Shown here: one piece after another, positions 49,494-57,746 of the stretch | Layout of the letters: every line of letters begins with the position of its first letter | Position numbering within the stretch: position 1 is the first letter of the stretch | Origin: CAYRHJ01 sp964424105 | Lineage (GTDB): Bacteria; Planctomycetota; Phycisphaerae; UBA1845 | Reading direction: 5' to 3' | Assembly: GCA_964424105.1 (NCBI GenBank) | Contig: CAYRHJ010000038.1 | Span: 1-64,000 of the forward strand | DNA: 64,000 bases | The notes under the pieces: model-generated | Databases searched by the model: none | What the model was told of the DNA's origin: nothing | Seen by the model: the letters and a program-made list of their open reading frames with translations, nothing else | Made by a program: the position numbers and the translations under genes

Positions 49494-50834
49494 ATGAGAG
49501 CGTCCGCTTTGCTGGCAGTGTTTTCGGTGGTGGTGTTTTCGAGTGCGGCCTGGGCGGTCGACTCGTTTACGCTTGACGTGGTGGTGACCGGCCCGCCGGA
49601 AGTCTCTACGGGGAATCCGACGACGACGGTTCAGGTGATCGGTCATTTGACGAACGAGTCGAACATCGGTTTGGCGTTTTTCACGTACGGACTGCGTGTG
49701 ACGGGTCCGGTGGCGCAGGATCTGTGCACGGCGGCGACGTTCAATCCGGCGTTGCCTGCGGTTCAGGCGAGTGTGGACAATTTCCACAAAGACAAGGGAT
49801 TCAGCATGGAGCCGCTGTTCGGGCCGTTCGCCGGTCAGGACTTGTTTAACGGTGCCTGCGTGGGCGGCGAGCTTCATCAGCTTGGCGGCGGACAGAACAC
49901 GATTGCCAATGATCCGAATCAATCTCCGTTCGTGCCGTTCCCCGGCGGCGGCGGGTTCACGGCCGTTCAGTTGAACGTCGGCCATGGGGTGGACGGTGTT
50001 TTGTTGCACGAGTTTCAGATTACGCTTTCAGGCGTTTCGGACGGGCAGGTTTACAACGTTGAGATTATTCCGGGTCCTGATGCTCCGGCGGCCAACAAGA
50101 TTACATCGTTTACGAATCCGACGCACGCGGTGGCATCGGTGGACACGGTGATCGGAAGCAGCGGTCAGATTACGATCGTGGATTGCAATGACGTGACGGC
50201 GCCTGCGGTCAGCCATGCTACGGCACTACCGGGCGAGACGACGCCCTGCACGGGCCTGATCGATCCACGTTGGGAGAGCAACAACGGGGCCACGTTCAAT
50301 CAGGGTATTGACCGGGTGACGTTTGTGTTCAGCGAGACGGTCTTCTCGCCGGGCGGCGGTGACCCTGTTGTCGGTGATTTCAGCGTGACGGAGACGGGTC
50401 CGGGACCTGCGCCGACGGTGACGGCGGTCAACAAGATCAATGATACGACTTACGAGGTCGTGCTCAGTCGAATCATCACGTTGCAGCAGTGGACCACGGT
50501 CATCGCCAATGTGGTAGATGGCTGTGACAACCCGATCGCGAATCTTGGCGACTTGGGACCCGGCAACGCGGAACCGGACCGAATCGACATAGGATTCCTT
50601 CCTGGTGATATCAATCAGAACGGGACGGTGGAGCCGGTGGACTTGACGCGCATGCGGCAGTTCATTGTGAACCAGAGCTTCCACAACAGTTGTGCGGATG
50701 TTCTGTACTTTGACACCAACCGCAACGGCGTGGCGCCCGAGCCGGTAGACTTGACTCGCTACCGAGCGTTGATTCTGGGTGGTGGAGCGTCGACACAGGT
50801 TTGGCAGACTGAGGGCATCGGATTGCAGCCTTAG
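49494..50834 (+). CDS. Secreted beta-sandwich protein with dockerin-like tail
   Basis: 446 residues from ATG 49494, with GGAGG just upstream. The signal peptide is RASALLAVFSVVVFSSAAWA. A first beta domain (FTLDVVVTGPPEVSTGNPTT, VIGHLTNESNIGLAFFTYGL) and a second Ig-like region (DRVTFVFSETVFSPGGGDPV) follow. The C-terminal 65 residues contain two dockerin-type calcium loops, DINQNGTVEPVDLTRMRQFI and DTNRNGVAPEPVDLTRYRAL. In planctomycetes such dockerin-like ends are common on secreted proteins without a known cellulosome. First of four consecutive secreted proteins. Function unknown. Confidence 0.88.
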   Translation: MRASALLAVFSVVVFSSAAWAVDSFTLDVVVTGPPEVSTGNPTTTVQVIGHLTNESNIGLAFFTYGLRVTGPVAQDLCTAATFNPALPAVQASVDNFHKDKGFSMEPLFGPFAGQDLFNGACVGGELHQLGGGQNTIANDPNQSPFVPFPGGGGFTAVQLNVGHGVDGVLLHEFQITLSGVSDGQVYNVEIIPGPDAPAANKITSFTNPTHAVASVDTVIGSSGQITIVDCNDVTAPAVSHATALPGETTPCTGLIDPRWESNNGATFNQGIDRVTFVFSETVFSPGGGDPVVGDFSVTETGPGPAPTVTAVNKINDTTYEVVLSRIITLQQWTTVIANVVDGCDNPIANLGDLGPGNAEPDRIDIGFLPGDINQNGTVEPVDLTRMRQFIVNQSFHNSCADVLYFDTNRNGVAPEPVDLTRYRALILGGGASTQVWQTEGIGLQP

Positions 50835-50857
50835 GCGGTATTTTGGGAAGCGAAACG

Positions 50858-50884
50858 CACGGGCATCGTCGATGCCTGTGTTTT
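50858..50884 (+). terminator. Terminator after the dockerin-like protein gene
   Basis: CACGGGCAT-CGTCG-ATGCCTGTG followed by TTTT, starting 23 bases after the stop codon. Nine base pairs including one G-T. Confidence 0.75.
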
Positions 50885-50899
50885 GAAAGCGGAATCCCA

Positions 50900-50931
50900 C
50901 ACGAAGGCGTGGTTTTTGGGTCGCCTTCGTG
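50900..50931. repeat. Inverted repeat with 10-bp arms
   Basis: CACGAAGGCG (50900-50909) and CGCCTTCGTG (50922-50931) are exact inverted repeats around a T-rich 12-base loop, just after the terminator. The rest of the gap to 51207 shows only the GGAGG ribosome-binding site of the next gene. Confidence 0.75.
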
Positions 50932-51207
50932 GAGGGGTTGGCTGGAGGAGGGTGAGTCGCAAAGGGGTTTGGGGTTTACGCGGGGCTGTTCCCATGAAAG
51001 GGTTCACGCCGTCCATGCGGATTTTGTTTGCGACTCTTAGTGAATTTGTAATGGTTCAGCTTCGGAACTCGTAGGGTTTCGAGTTGAAAGTGGGGTTGGT
51101 CAGCTTGGTGCGGCGGCCAACTTGGGTTTAAGCGTGGAGTGAACAGGGGCATTAGTAAGTGCCTGCTGGACGAGATTCATTGGTTTTTGGAGATGGAGGC
51201 TGTTGAG

Positions 51208-51867
51208 ATGTTAAAGCGTGTTTTGTTTACTGTGGTTCTGGTGGGCGTGATGAGCGGCGTATCGTTCGCGGGAAGTGCCCTTTCGTGGAGTATTTCCCCA
51301 AATGTGGTTGAACCTGGCGTGTCGACTCCGATTGAGATTTTTTTGACAAACAACAGTGCCGGAGATGGCACGGGAATTGACACGGTCGCTCTGGACGTCG
51401 CGTCACCGGACAGCGCCAATTTTGACGGGACCAATCTGGGCCTGTTCGGTCTGGCGTTCACGCTGGATGCGGCTGGAATGCCGTTCGCTCCGCCGTTTGA
51501 CGGGTCGGTGTTGCTCGGCCCTACGCCGACCTACGTTTTCGGATATAATCCATTTCCGCAAAGCGCCTCGTCGTTCGGGAATCCATTCATCCATTTTCTC
51601 GATAATGGGGACTCGATTCACGTTGCGACTTTGCACGTGACGGGCGTTTTAGGAGGCCCGGCACCCACCGGCGACGGCGGGCAGACTTTCACGCTTCGAC
51701 TCGGCGACATCCAAGGCGGAACTCCTCCGGTGTTTCTGGGCGACTTCTCGGAAATCCGCGATTTCGGCAATTCGGAGTTTCAAGAGATTCGGGTTACGCC
51801 TGAGCCCGCGACGGCGGCATTGCTGCTGATCGGTGGGTTCGCGGCCCTTCGTCGTCGTCGCAGCTAA
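51208..51867 (+). CDS. Secreted beta-rich PEP-CTERM protein
   Basis: 219 residues from ATG 51208, preferred over an upstream GTG because GGAGG is eight bases away and the signal peptide (LKRVLFTVVLVGVMSGVSFA) then begins correctly. The mature part opens LSWSISPNVVEPGVSTPIEI with cohesin-like or CARDB-like beta strands, and carries DTVALDVASPDSANFDG. The C-terminus TPEPATAALLLIGGFAALRR is a PEP-CTERM signal for an exosortase. Likely exported and then processed at the surface. It belongs to the run of four beta-rich secreted proteins. Confidence 0.92.
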   Translation: MLKRVLFTVVLVGVMSGVSFAGSALSWSISPNVVEPGVSTPIEIFLTNNSAGDGTGIDTVALDVASPDSANFDGTNLGLFGLAFTLDAAGMPFAPPFDGSVLLGPTPTYVFGYNPFPQSASSFGNPFIHFLDNGDSIHVATLHVTGVLGGPAPTGDGGQTFTLRLGDIQGGTPPVFLGDFSEIRDFGNSEFQEIRVTPEPATAALLLIGGFAALRRRRS

Positions 51868-51918
51868 ATAGCTGTCTTCGGCGACCGGCCCTTTTGGCGG
51901 ATTTCTCACAGTCTACAC

Positions 51919-51950
51919 GAGCGGGACTCGACTGCGCTCGAGTCCCGCTC
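51919..51950 (+). terminator. Perfect 13-bp hairpin after PEP-CTERM gene
   Basis: GAGCGGGACTCGA-CTGCGC-TCGAGTCCCGCTC begins 52 bases after the stop codon. A pyrimidine-rich TCTCCT follows rather than a T run, so it is terminator-like but could also be a bidirectional or stability element. The rest of the 408-base gap to 52275 is empty. Confidence 0.6.
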
Positions 51951-52275
51951 TCTCCTAAGACTGTAAGCCGCCCGGATCCTTGGGTTGCGATGATCGCCGA
52001 AAGGCGGGAGTTGAGACAAGGTCCGATGTTGGGGCCGGGCGTGGCACGACATCTCTCTTGACCGCAAGGTCCCGTAAGTCCGAAGTATAGGGATGGGCGG
52101 GATGGGAAACGCGGTTTCGGGGCGCCCAGGAGTGGGAATGGTATTGCTGGGGATGTGGATGAGAGATGTATAGTAATGAATGATGCGGCGATCGAAGCGG
52201 TGGGTTGTGGAATGATCGCCGTTGCGGGCACGACGACTGAAAACTCGTGCGATTCTCGAATGGGGGTTGCCCAAG

Positions 52276-52845
52276 ATGATGAAACAAACTATCAACGGTT
52301 TATTGGTGATGGGCGTTATGGCTGCCGGCGCATCGGCGAACGCCATCCTGTCGTTTTCGCCTTCGATTCTGACGCCGGGTGAACCGACCGTCGTGACGGT
52401 GAGCCTGACGGATGGAACGGGCGGGGGATTCGGGATCGGCTATGCGGGCATGACGTTTACGCCCGGTGCGAATTTGTCGGCCAGTGGCTATAGCTGGCAA
52501 GGCTCGCTGGGAACGTTTCCGCCGTACTTCCCGGATTCGACGCTTCCGACGGTGTCGGCGACTTTGATTCAGCCCAACCCGCCGATTTCGGTTCCGGCCA
52601 ACGGGACGATCGTGATCGGCCAACTGACGCTGACGATTGACGAATCCGTGCAGCCGGGGGAAGACGTGACGCTGAGCACGGCGTTGCAAGTGAAACGGAC
52701 TCCTGACCTTGCCTTCGTCAAGAACGGTCCGCAGCAGGCGGTTTTTACGGCCCAAGTCATTCCCGAACCGGCGACCTTCGCGCTGTTCGGTCTGGGGGCT
52801 GTTTGCATGCTCCGACGACGGCGATCGTCGCGGTTTGCCGGCTGA
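52276..52845 (+). CDS. Secreted cohesin-like PEP-CTERM protein
   Basis: 189 residues from ATG 52276 (a second ATG follows directly). The signal peptide is KQTINGLLVMGVMAAGASA. The mature part begins LSFSPSILTPGEPTVVTVSL, close in pattern to the preceding and following genes, and continues with beta strands FTPGANLSASGYSWQG and ANGTIVIGQLTLTIDESVQP. The C-terminus IPEPATFALFGLGAVCMLRR plus a basic end is a PEP-CTERM signal. A probable paralogue of its neighbours; ligand unknown. Confidence 0.92.
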   Translation: MMKQTINGLLVMGVMAAGASANAILSFSPSILTPGEPTVVTVSLTDGTGGGFGIGYAGMTFTPGANLSASGYSWQGSLGTFPPYFPDSTLPTVSATLIQPNPPISVPANGTIVIGQLTLTIDESVQPGEDVTLSTALQVKRTPDLAFVKNGPQQAVFTAQVIPEPATFALFGLGAVCMLRRRRSSRFAG

Positions 52846-53103
52846 CGGTTGCACTTTGAACGAGACCATTCGAGCGCCGTTGACCGATGTTGCCGGTTAT
52901 CGGCCCTTCTTTTTTCACTCCCCTGTTTGATTCCATCACCGTCATGGTGTGGTTGACTCGTCAATCGCTCCCATACGGGCTGTTTTGACAAATCCTATTC
53001 TCGTCGTTTCGATGGGTTTGGGATTTGCGCTGACCACTTCGAATCCACTCAAATCGGGATCGGAAAGCTGCCGAAGCACCGGCAGTCTGCCGATGGAGCA
53101 CCT

Positions 53104-54210
53104 ATGATGATCACCCAAATCGCAAGTCAGGTTTCGTCGCGTTGTCATTTGGCGAGCTTGATGAACCAATCACGTTGGAAGCGGCGGCTTCCGCATTCGA
53201 ATCATTGGAATAGACGGATTATGGGGCTGGTGATTTTGGTCGGCGGGTCGATGCTTTCGACGCCGGCTGACGGTGAAGTGTCGGTACTCTTGTCACCGAC
53301 GACATTGTCGCCGAATGTGGCGACTGACGTCACGATCAGCTTTCGAAATGAAACGGATTTCGATCTGGAGATTGTGGCGGTGATGTACGAATTCGCGGTC
53401 CCTGTTGGATTGGAATTGAACTCGTTCGTCTGGCTGAGTGAACTGGATAGCGAGCCGGATTGGGTTCATACGGAGCAGCTTCCGCGGCCCCAGACCGCGT
53501 CGGCGTCTGCGGCGAACCTGTCGATTGGGCCTGGCGCATCGGAGGTGGTTTCACGGGTGCGGATTACGGCGGAGGGCAGCGCCGCGGGTGGCGTGTTGAC
53601 GTTCGGTGTGATGCCGGAAGGGACGGACGCGGGCATCGTTCACGGTTTAAGTCAGTTTCGGGAGCTGGAAATCGTTTCCGGTCGAACGGTGCAGTTGACG
53701 GTTTCGGCGTCTTCCGGCGATGGGGGTGGCGACGGGTCGGGAGGTGGCGGCGGCGGTGAAGTTGGTGGCGGCGGTGGCGGCGGTGGCGGTGACGGTGGAT
53801 CCGATGTTGAAGCCCCCGATGACGGATCGCCTGGTGAGGGGTTGCCCGATGACGGCGGGGAGGAAAGTGGAATTGGAGACGAAGCCGGTAACGGTGGCGA
53901 GGACGTCGGGGGGAGCGACGGGTCGCTCGATGACGGGGATATGGAAGGTGGAACGACGGATGACGATGATGGGGACGACGTAGAAAATCCCGACGCGGCG
54001 GACGGGCAGGAAAACGGTAGTGAATCGGGTGGTGAAACTGAGGACGACGCGATGGAGCCGATTGGCGTGCCTCCGGGGATGGGTTTATGCGGCGTGGCTA
54101 TGATACCAACCATGCTCTTCACACTGTGCGGTCTTTCGGTTATGAGGGACGTACGGGTCCGAAAGATGAATGGGGGCTTTGGCAGCGGTCGCGTGGATCG
54201 TGCACGATGA
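53104..54210 (+). CDS. Secreted protein with Gly/Asp-rich repeat and atypical C-terminal anchor
   Basis: 368 residues. A long basic N-region precedes a hydrophobic segment RIMGLVILVGGSMLSTPADG; starts at 53104, 53107 or 53161 are all possible. The folded part (roughly residues 55-200) opens VSVLLSPTTLSPNVATDVTI, similar to the two upstream proteins. Residues 200-325 are a disordered Gly-then-Asp/Glu-rich linker (SGDGGGDGSGGGGGGE and similar). The end is PPGMGLCGVAMIPTMLFTLC followed by GLSVMRDVRVRKM: a Cys-Gly start, one membrane-spanning stretch and a basic end. This resembles a sorting signal but has no PEP motif. Confidence 0.82.
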   Translation: MMITQIASQVSSRCHLASLMNQSRWKRRLPHSNHWNRRIMGLVILVGGSMLSTPADGEVSVLLSPTTLSPNVATDVTISFRNETDFDLEIVAVMYEFAVPVGLELNSFVWLSELDSEPDWVHTEQLPRPQTASASAANLSIGPGASEVVSRVRITAEGSAAGGVLTFGVMPEGTDAGIVHGLSQFRELEIVSGRTVQLTVSASSGDGGGDGSGGGGGGEVGGGGGGGGGDGGSDVEAPDDGSPGEGLPDDGGEESGIGDEAGNGGEDVGGSDGSLDDGDMEGGTTDDDDGDDVENPDAADGQENGSESGGETEDDAMEPIGVPPGMGLCGVAMIPTMLFTLCGLSVMRDVRVRKMNGGFGSGRVDRAR

Positions 54211-54285
54211 AGCCTCGACAATTGCATCAGGGCGTCGCCGTCCGGCGGGCGTGCACCTGGTGCGGCATGGATGTGGAGGATGGGC

Positions 54286-54738
54286 ATGACCCCGCACACG
54301 CAGTTTTCGGTTTTCCTGGTAGGACGTCCCGACATATTGACTCGCGTCTGCCGGGGGCTGGCTGAGGCCAAGGTAAACATTTTGGCATTGACCATGATGG
54401 ACACGACGGAGCACGGTGTGCTGCGCATCGTATGTTCGGATGGTGACGTAGCTCGCGACGCGCTGAAGAGAATGAATTGTGCGTTCACGGAGAATCAGGT
54501 GTTGGCTGTGGAGATGCCCAATCGGCCCGGTGCCGCGGCGGAAGTTTGCGAGCGTCTGGGGGCGGCGAAAGTGGGCATCCGGTACATGTATTGCAGTGTG
54601 AGCGGGGTAGCGGGTGGGAAGGCGCTGGGCATCTTTCGCGTGGCCAACGTTGACAAGGCTCGCAAGGCGTTGGAGAGCAAGAAGAAAACGAGTCGGCAAA
54701 TGAAGATCAATCGCCGGGCTCCCTCGATGCGACGTTGA
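54286..54738 (+). CDS. Tandem ACT-domain protein
   Basis: 150 residues from ATG 54286, with GGAGG six bases upstream (ATG 54271 is an alternative). Two ACT domains are visible: FSVFLVGRPDILTRVCRGLA, NILALTMMDTTEHGVLRIVC; then VLAVEMPNRPGAAAEVCERL, GIRYMYCSVSGVAGGKALGI. The tail is basic (KKKTSRQMKINRRAPSMRR). ACT pairs bind amino acids and regulate biosynthetic enzymes or transcription; stand-alone tandem ACT proteins are often acetoin/AcuB- or ligand-sensor-like. Target unknown. The preceding secreted protein gene ends 75 bases upstream. Confidence 0.9.
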   Translation: MTPHTQFSVFLVGRPDILTRVCRGLAEAKVNILALTMMDTTEHGVLRIVCSDGDVARDALKRMNCAFTENQVLAVEMPNRPGAAAEVCERLGAAKVGIRYMYCSVSGVAGGKALGIFRVANVDKARKALESKKKTSRQMKINRRAPSMRR

Positions 54739-54859
54739 TGGATTGTGGGTGGGGTAACGTGGTTGATGAGACGAGAGTCGATTGATTGAGGCGATCGAGG
54801 CGGACCGGTCGGGGATTCGCACGTTCACAAAACCCGCGACGTTCGGCCACTCGGATTAG

Positions 54860-54957
54860 TCATCGGGTCCCCCACCTCCAAAGGAGGTGTGGGACCCGTC
54901 TAGGATTGGAAAAGGTTGGAAGAGAAGACCGCTCGCTTCGCGCTCGCGGCTCGTTAG
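54860..54957 (-). repeat. REP2 and REP3b in reverse orientation
   Basis: 54860-54898 is REP2 reversed (CCCCCACCTCCAAAGGAGG, with one inserted T). 54926-54957 is REP3b reversed (GAAGACCGCTCGCTTCGCGC). They fill most of the 264-base gap 54739-55002, which has no gene. Confidence 0.85.
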
Positions 54958-55002
54958 GTAAACCGTTCAGAGGTCGATGGTTTTTGTTGCACGTCGAGGT
55001 GC

Positions 55003-56388
55003 ATGTCACCCATTCAAACCGCGGCAGATGATTCGCGATATCGCAGGATTCCAGGCGAGGTATGGATCGTCTGGGGTTTGGCGTTGGCGTTGCGGCTGGG
55101 GCTGATCGCGATTAGCCATTCGGTGGATCATGGGCTGGTCGATCATCCGGCCAATCAATCGGACTGTCGCCATTATCTTGATTATGGGCAGTGGTTCGCG
55201 GGGAATGCGGCTGACCCGGGACGGACGTTTGCCCAGCGGGATCGAGGTTGGCCTTTCCTGTTGGGGTTCGTGTTTCGATGGACGGGCCGATCGGTCGTGC
55301 TGGGGCAGATTGTGGCGGCCTTTGTGGCGGTGTCGGGTGTTTTCTTTTTGTATTTGTTGGCCCGGTACTGGTTGTCGCATCGATGGTCGTTGTTGGCGTG
55401 TGTTTTGTGGGTCTTCGACCCGTCGTTCGTCGGTCAGTCGTGCTTTCCGTTGACGGAAAACCTGGCGACACCGTTGTTGATCGCGGCGCTGTGGATGTTG
55501 GTATGGGCGGAGCGTTCGAATTCAACTTGGCGAGCGGTGGCGGCGGCGGGGTTGCTGGTGGTATCGGCGCATGTTCGATCGGCCATTTTTGCGGTGGGGT
55601 TGCCGTTTGTGTTGCTGGGGATTGGATGGTGCGGAAGTTGGCGACGCCGGATCGTCCTGGCGGGGTTGATGACCATGATCGTGGGGTGCGGCTGGCTGGC
55701 ATCTTCATATGTGACTTACCGGATGTTCGGCGTGTTCACTCCGAATACACATAGTTATTCGCTGTGGAGTCACGCGGCGGCGAAGATTTTGATGCAACAG
55801 GGGGCGGTCGCGAGCATGCCGGAAGGCAAGCGAGTTTTGGAGGAATCGGCCCGGCGGGATTTTTCCGGGGAGCATTCAGGGCATGATTACCTGAGCGCCA
55901 AGCGTGACCGTGATCGCGCGTTTTGTCTTGGGCACCCGTATTTGTTGTCGAGAAACTTCTGCCAGGCGTTTGTCGGCGCCGCATTGATGCCCGAACGGTG
56001 GAGTGTTCCGGCGCTCATCGGGGTGCATCGATCGGGTGGGATCTGGCAGAGCGGCGGGAGTTTGTGGGATCGTGGACGAATGGTATTGGAACGATGGGGG
56101 CTGGTGGTTTGCGGCTACTTGATAGTTCATGCGGCCTTCATGGGCTTGATTTGGGTGGGCATGGTGTTGTCGATCCCACGGATATTGACGGGCGTCGGCA
56201 GAAGCATTTCGCTGCTGTTGTTGTTTTCGATTGGGGCAGTCTTGGTAACCGGGGCGATGAACGTGGAAGCGACACCGCGGTATCGTTTGCCGGCGATGCC
56301 GATGATGTGCGTATTGGCTGGGCTTGGATTTGAAAGATTGTCGGACGTTTGGCGTGGCGGGCGACGCTCGACGGGGCTAGGCGATTGA
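55003..56388 (+). CDS. Multi-pass membrane protein, GT39-like
   Basis: 461 residues. About ten hydrophobic segments occur (VWGLALALRLGLIAI, VVLGQIVAAFVAVSGVFFLY, TPLLIAALWMLVWAE, VLAGLMTMIVGCGWLA, ISLLLLFSIGAVLVTGAMNV). The first periplasmic loop contains ANQSDCRHYLDYGQWFAGNA, placing Asp/His residues where GT-C glycosyltransferases hold catalytic acids, and the C-terminus has YRLPAMPMMCVLAGLGF. This fits the PMT_2/GT39 superfamily acting on polyprenyl-linked sugars. It resembles the gene at 896-2323 in design but not closely in sequence. It stands alone upstream of tRNA-Pro. Confidence 0.8.
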   Translation: MSPIQTAADDSRYRRIPGEVWIVWGLALALRLGLIAISHSVDHGLVDHPANQSDCRHYLDYGQWFAGNAADPGRTFAQRDRGWPFLLGFVFRWTGRSVVLGQIVAAFVAVSGVFFLYLLARYWLSHRWSLLACVLWVFDPSFVGQSCFPLTENLATPLLIAALWMLVWAERSNSTWRAVAAAGLLVVSAHVRSAIFAVGLPFVLLGIGWCGSWRRRIVLAGLMTMIVGCGWLASSYVTYRMFGVFTPNTHSYSLWSHAAAKILMQQGAVASMPEGKRVLEESARRDFSGEHSGHDYLSAKRDRDRAFCLGHPYLLSRNFCQAFVGAALMPERWSVPALIGVHRSGGIWQSGGSLWDRGRMVLERWGLVVCGYLIVHAAFMGLIWVGMVLSIPRILTGVGRSISLLLLFSIGAVLVTGAMNVEATPRYRLPAMPMMCVLAGLGFERLSDVWRGGRRSTGLGD

Positions 56389-56510
56389 CGGGTTTGGGAT
56401 CGATGCGGCTCGCTGGTTCGGGATCGATGTGGTTGACGTGCCGTGGGCCTGGGATGTTGACTGACCGGCAGAGCCGTGATTCAATGGTTGGGGCAAGGTG
56501 AAACAGCTCG

Positions 56511-56586
56511 CGGGGCGTAGCTCAGTCTGGTTTAGAGTGCTTGACTGGGGGTCAAGAGGTCGCAGGTTCGAATCCTGTCGCCCCGA
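56511..56586 (+). tRNA. tRNA-Pro (anticodon GGG)
   Basis: Acceptor arms CGGGGCG (56511-56517) and CGCCCCG (56579-56585) pair completely, with discriminator A at 56586. The anticodon stem is CTTGA/TCAAG around loop CTGGGGG, giving anticodon GGG. The T-arm is GCAGGTTCGAATCCTGT. C1-G72 and A73 are proline identity elements. CCA is not encoded. Confidence 0.96.
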
Positions 56587-56727
56587 GTCGGCCAAAGGCC
56601 GACTAGAGCAGGAGAGCACAGGAACAGGTGAGCAGGTGAGGGGGAAGAAGGGCGCCCCGTAATCGAAGGCGTGATGGGGCGTTAACGCCTCTCCTGCGGT
56701 CCACTGTTCACCTGATCACCTGCTCAA
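56586..56727 (+). repeat. Structured purine/pyrimidine-bracketed element, copy 1
   Basis: It begins at the last tRNA base with hairpin AGTCGGCC-AAA-GGCCGACT (56586-56604), then AGAGCAGGAGAGCACAGG and CAGGTGAGCAGGTGAG. About 60 bases later come CTCCTGCGGTCCACTGTTC and CACCTGATCACCTGCTC, which are inverted versions of the first words. A related element is at 58461-58601. This copy sits directly in front of the four-helix-bundle gene. Confidence 0.75.
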
Positions 56728-56746
56728 ATCCGCTGAGCAGCCGACC

Positions 56747-57109
56747 ATGGCCTTCATGTTCGAGAAGCTTGAAGTCTACCAGAAAGCCGTCGATTTCGCC
56801 GATGAAATCGCCGCCTTGACGGAAAGCTTTCCGCGCGGGTACGGATTTCTTGTCAGTCAATTGAACCGCGCCGCGCTCTCCATCGCCACGAACCTGGCCG
56901 AAGGCAACGGTCGGTTCACCAAGCCCGACCGGCGGAACTTCTTCACGATCGCGAGAGGGTCGGCGCAGGAATGCGTGCCCCTGCTGGAAATCGCCCGCCG
57001 ACGCGGACTTGTGCAGGAATCGGCCGCGCACGACCTTCGAGAGCGACTCGAAGTCATCGCCAAAATGATCAGCGGACTCATCAAGGGATTGGACAAACGC
57101 GACAGATGA
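56747..57109 (+). CDS. Four-helix-bundle protein of the S23/23S-intervening-sequence family
   Basis: 120 residues. Characteristic segments are FEKLEVYQKAVDFADEIAAL, LTESFPRGYGFLVSQLNRAA, LSIATNLAEGNGRFTKPDRR, NFFTIARGSAQECVPLLEIA, and MISGLIKGLDKRDR. The family occurs inside 23S rRNA insertions and, as Avd, beside diversity-generating retroelements, but most copies are free-standing and of unknown function. Basic surfaces suggest nucleic-acid binding. ATG 56756 is an alternative start. The stop TGA overlaps the ATG of the next gene. It lies 160 bases after tRNA-Pro, preceded by a structured repeat. Confidence 0.93.
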   Translation: MAFMFEKLEVYQKAVDFADEIAALTESFPRGYGFLVSQLNRAALSIATNLAEGNGRFTKPDRRNFFTIARGSAQECVPLLEIARRRGLVQESAAHDLRERLEVIAKMISGLIKGLDKRDR

Positions 57110-57708
57110 GAAGGAACAGTCTGTCGGAGGAGGCGATTGTGGTGCCAAGGAGTCCAGCGTCTGAATTCTGTCGCCAGGTTCGTGCCCGCTCGGCCGAGCA
57201 TCGCGCGGCGGTTCGACTGATGGTGCCAGAGAATCTGCACGGCACGATCATCGCGATACTCCGCCAGGAACTTGATTCGATGGTGCGCACGATTTTCCTG
57301 CTGTCGATCGAGGATCGACGCCGACGCGCCGAGCTGATTCAGGCGGCCATCGATGCCCGACCGTGGACCCCTGTTAACAGCAAGCAGCGGATTACCGATC
57401 GTGAGATGGTCGAACGCGCCAACGACCTACAAGGATGGACGAGATCTGTCTACCAGTTCGGATGCGCATTCGTCCACCTATCCGGGTTTCACGACTACCA
57501 CAACCGTGAGCCGATGGAACTGATCAACGCCGACGAGCGCGAAGCAATCGTCTCCCACATGCGATGCTATCATGGGGGGCCGATCGAGGATCGTCCTCGC
57601 TTTCAGGACTTGGTCGGCTACCTACCAGCCGTTTTCGAGAAGATTGCGTCCAACCTCGAGTGCTACCTGAAGACCTTGGAAGCCGACGAGAGCTTGGAGA
57701 ATGAGTAG
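57106..57708 (+). CDS. Helical HEPN-like hypothetical protein
   Basis: 200 residues from ATG 57106, decided by the ATGA overlap with the four-helix-bundle gene. The protein is mostly helical: ENLHGTIIAILRQELDSMVR, TIFLLSIEDRRRRAELIQAA, REMVERANDLQGWTRSVYQF, GCAFVHLSGFHDYHNREPME, and LPAVFEKIASNLECYLKTLE. Histidines and arginines in FVHLSGFHDYHNR could form an active or metal site. The fold suggests the HEPN superfamily, but the RxxxxH RNase motif is not clearly present. Coupled translation with an S23-type protein suggests a two-gene unit, possibly RNA-related. Function unknown. Confidence 0.75.
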   Translation: MRRNSLSEEAIVVPRSPASEFCRQVRARSAEHRAAVRLMVPENLHGTIIAILRQELDSMVRTIFLLSIEDRRRRAELIQAAIDARPWTPVNSKQRITDREMVERANDLQGWTRSVYQFGCAFVHLSGFHDYHNREPMELINADEREAIVSHMRCYHGGPIEDRPRFQDLVGYLPAVFEKIASNLECYLKTLEADESLENE

Positions 57709-57746
57709 CCGCAGGCGTCGGCCGCCTCCGCCAGAAACCGCTGGAG

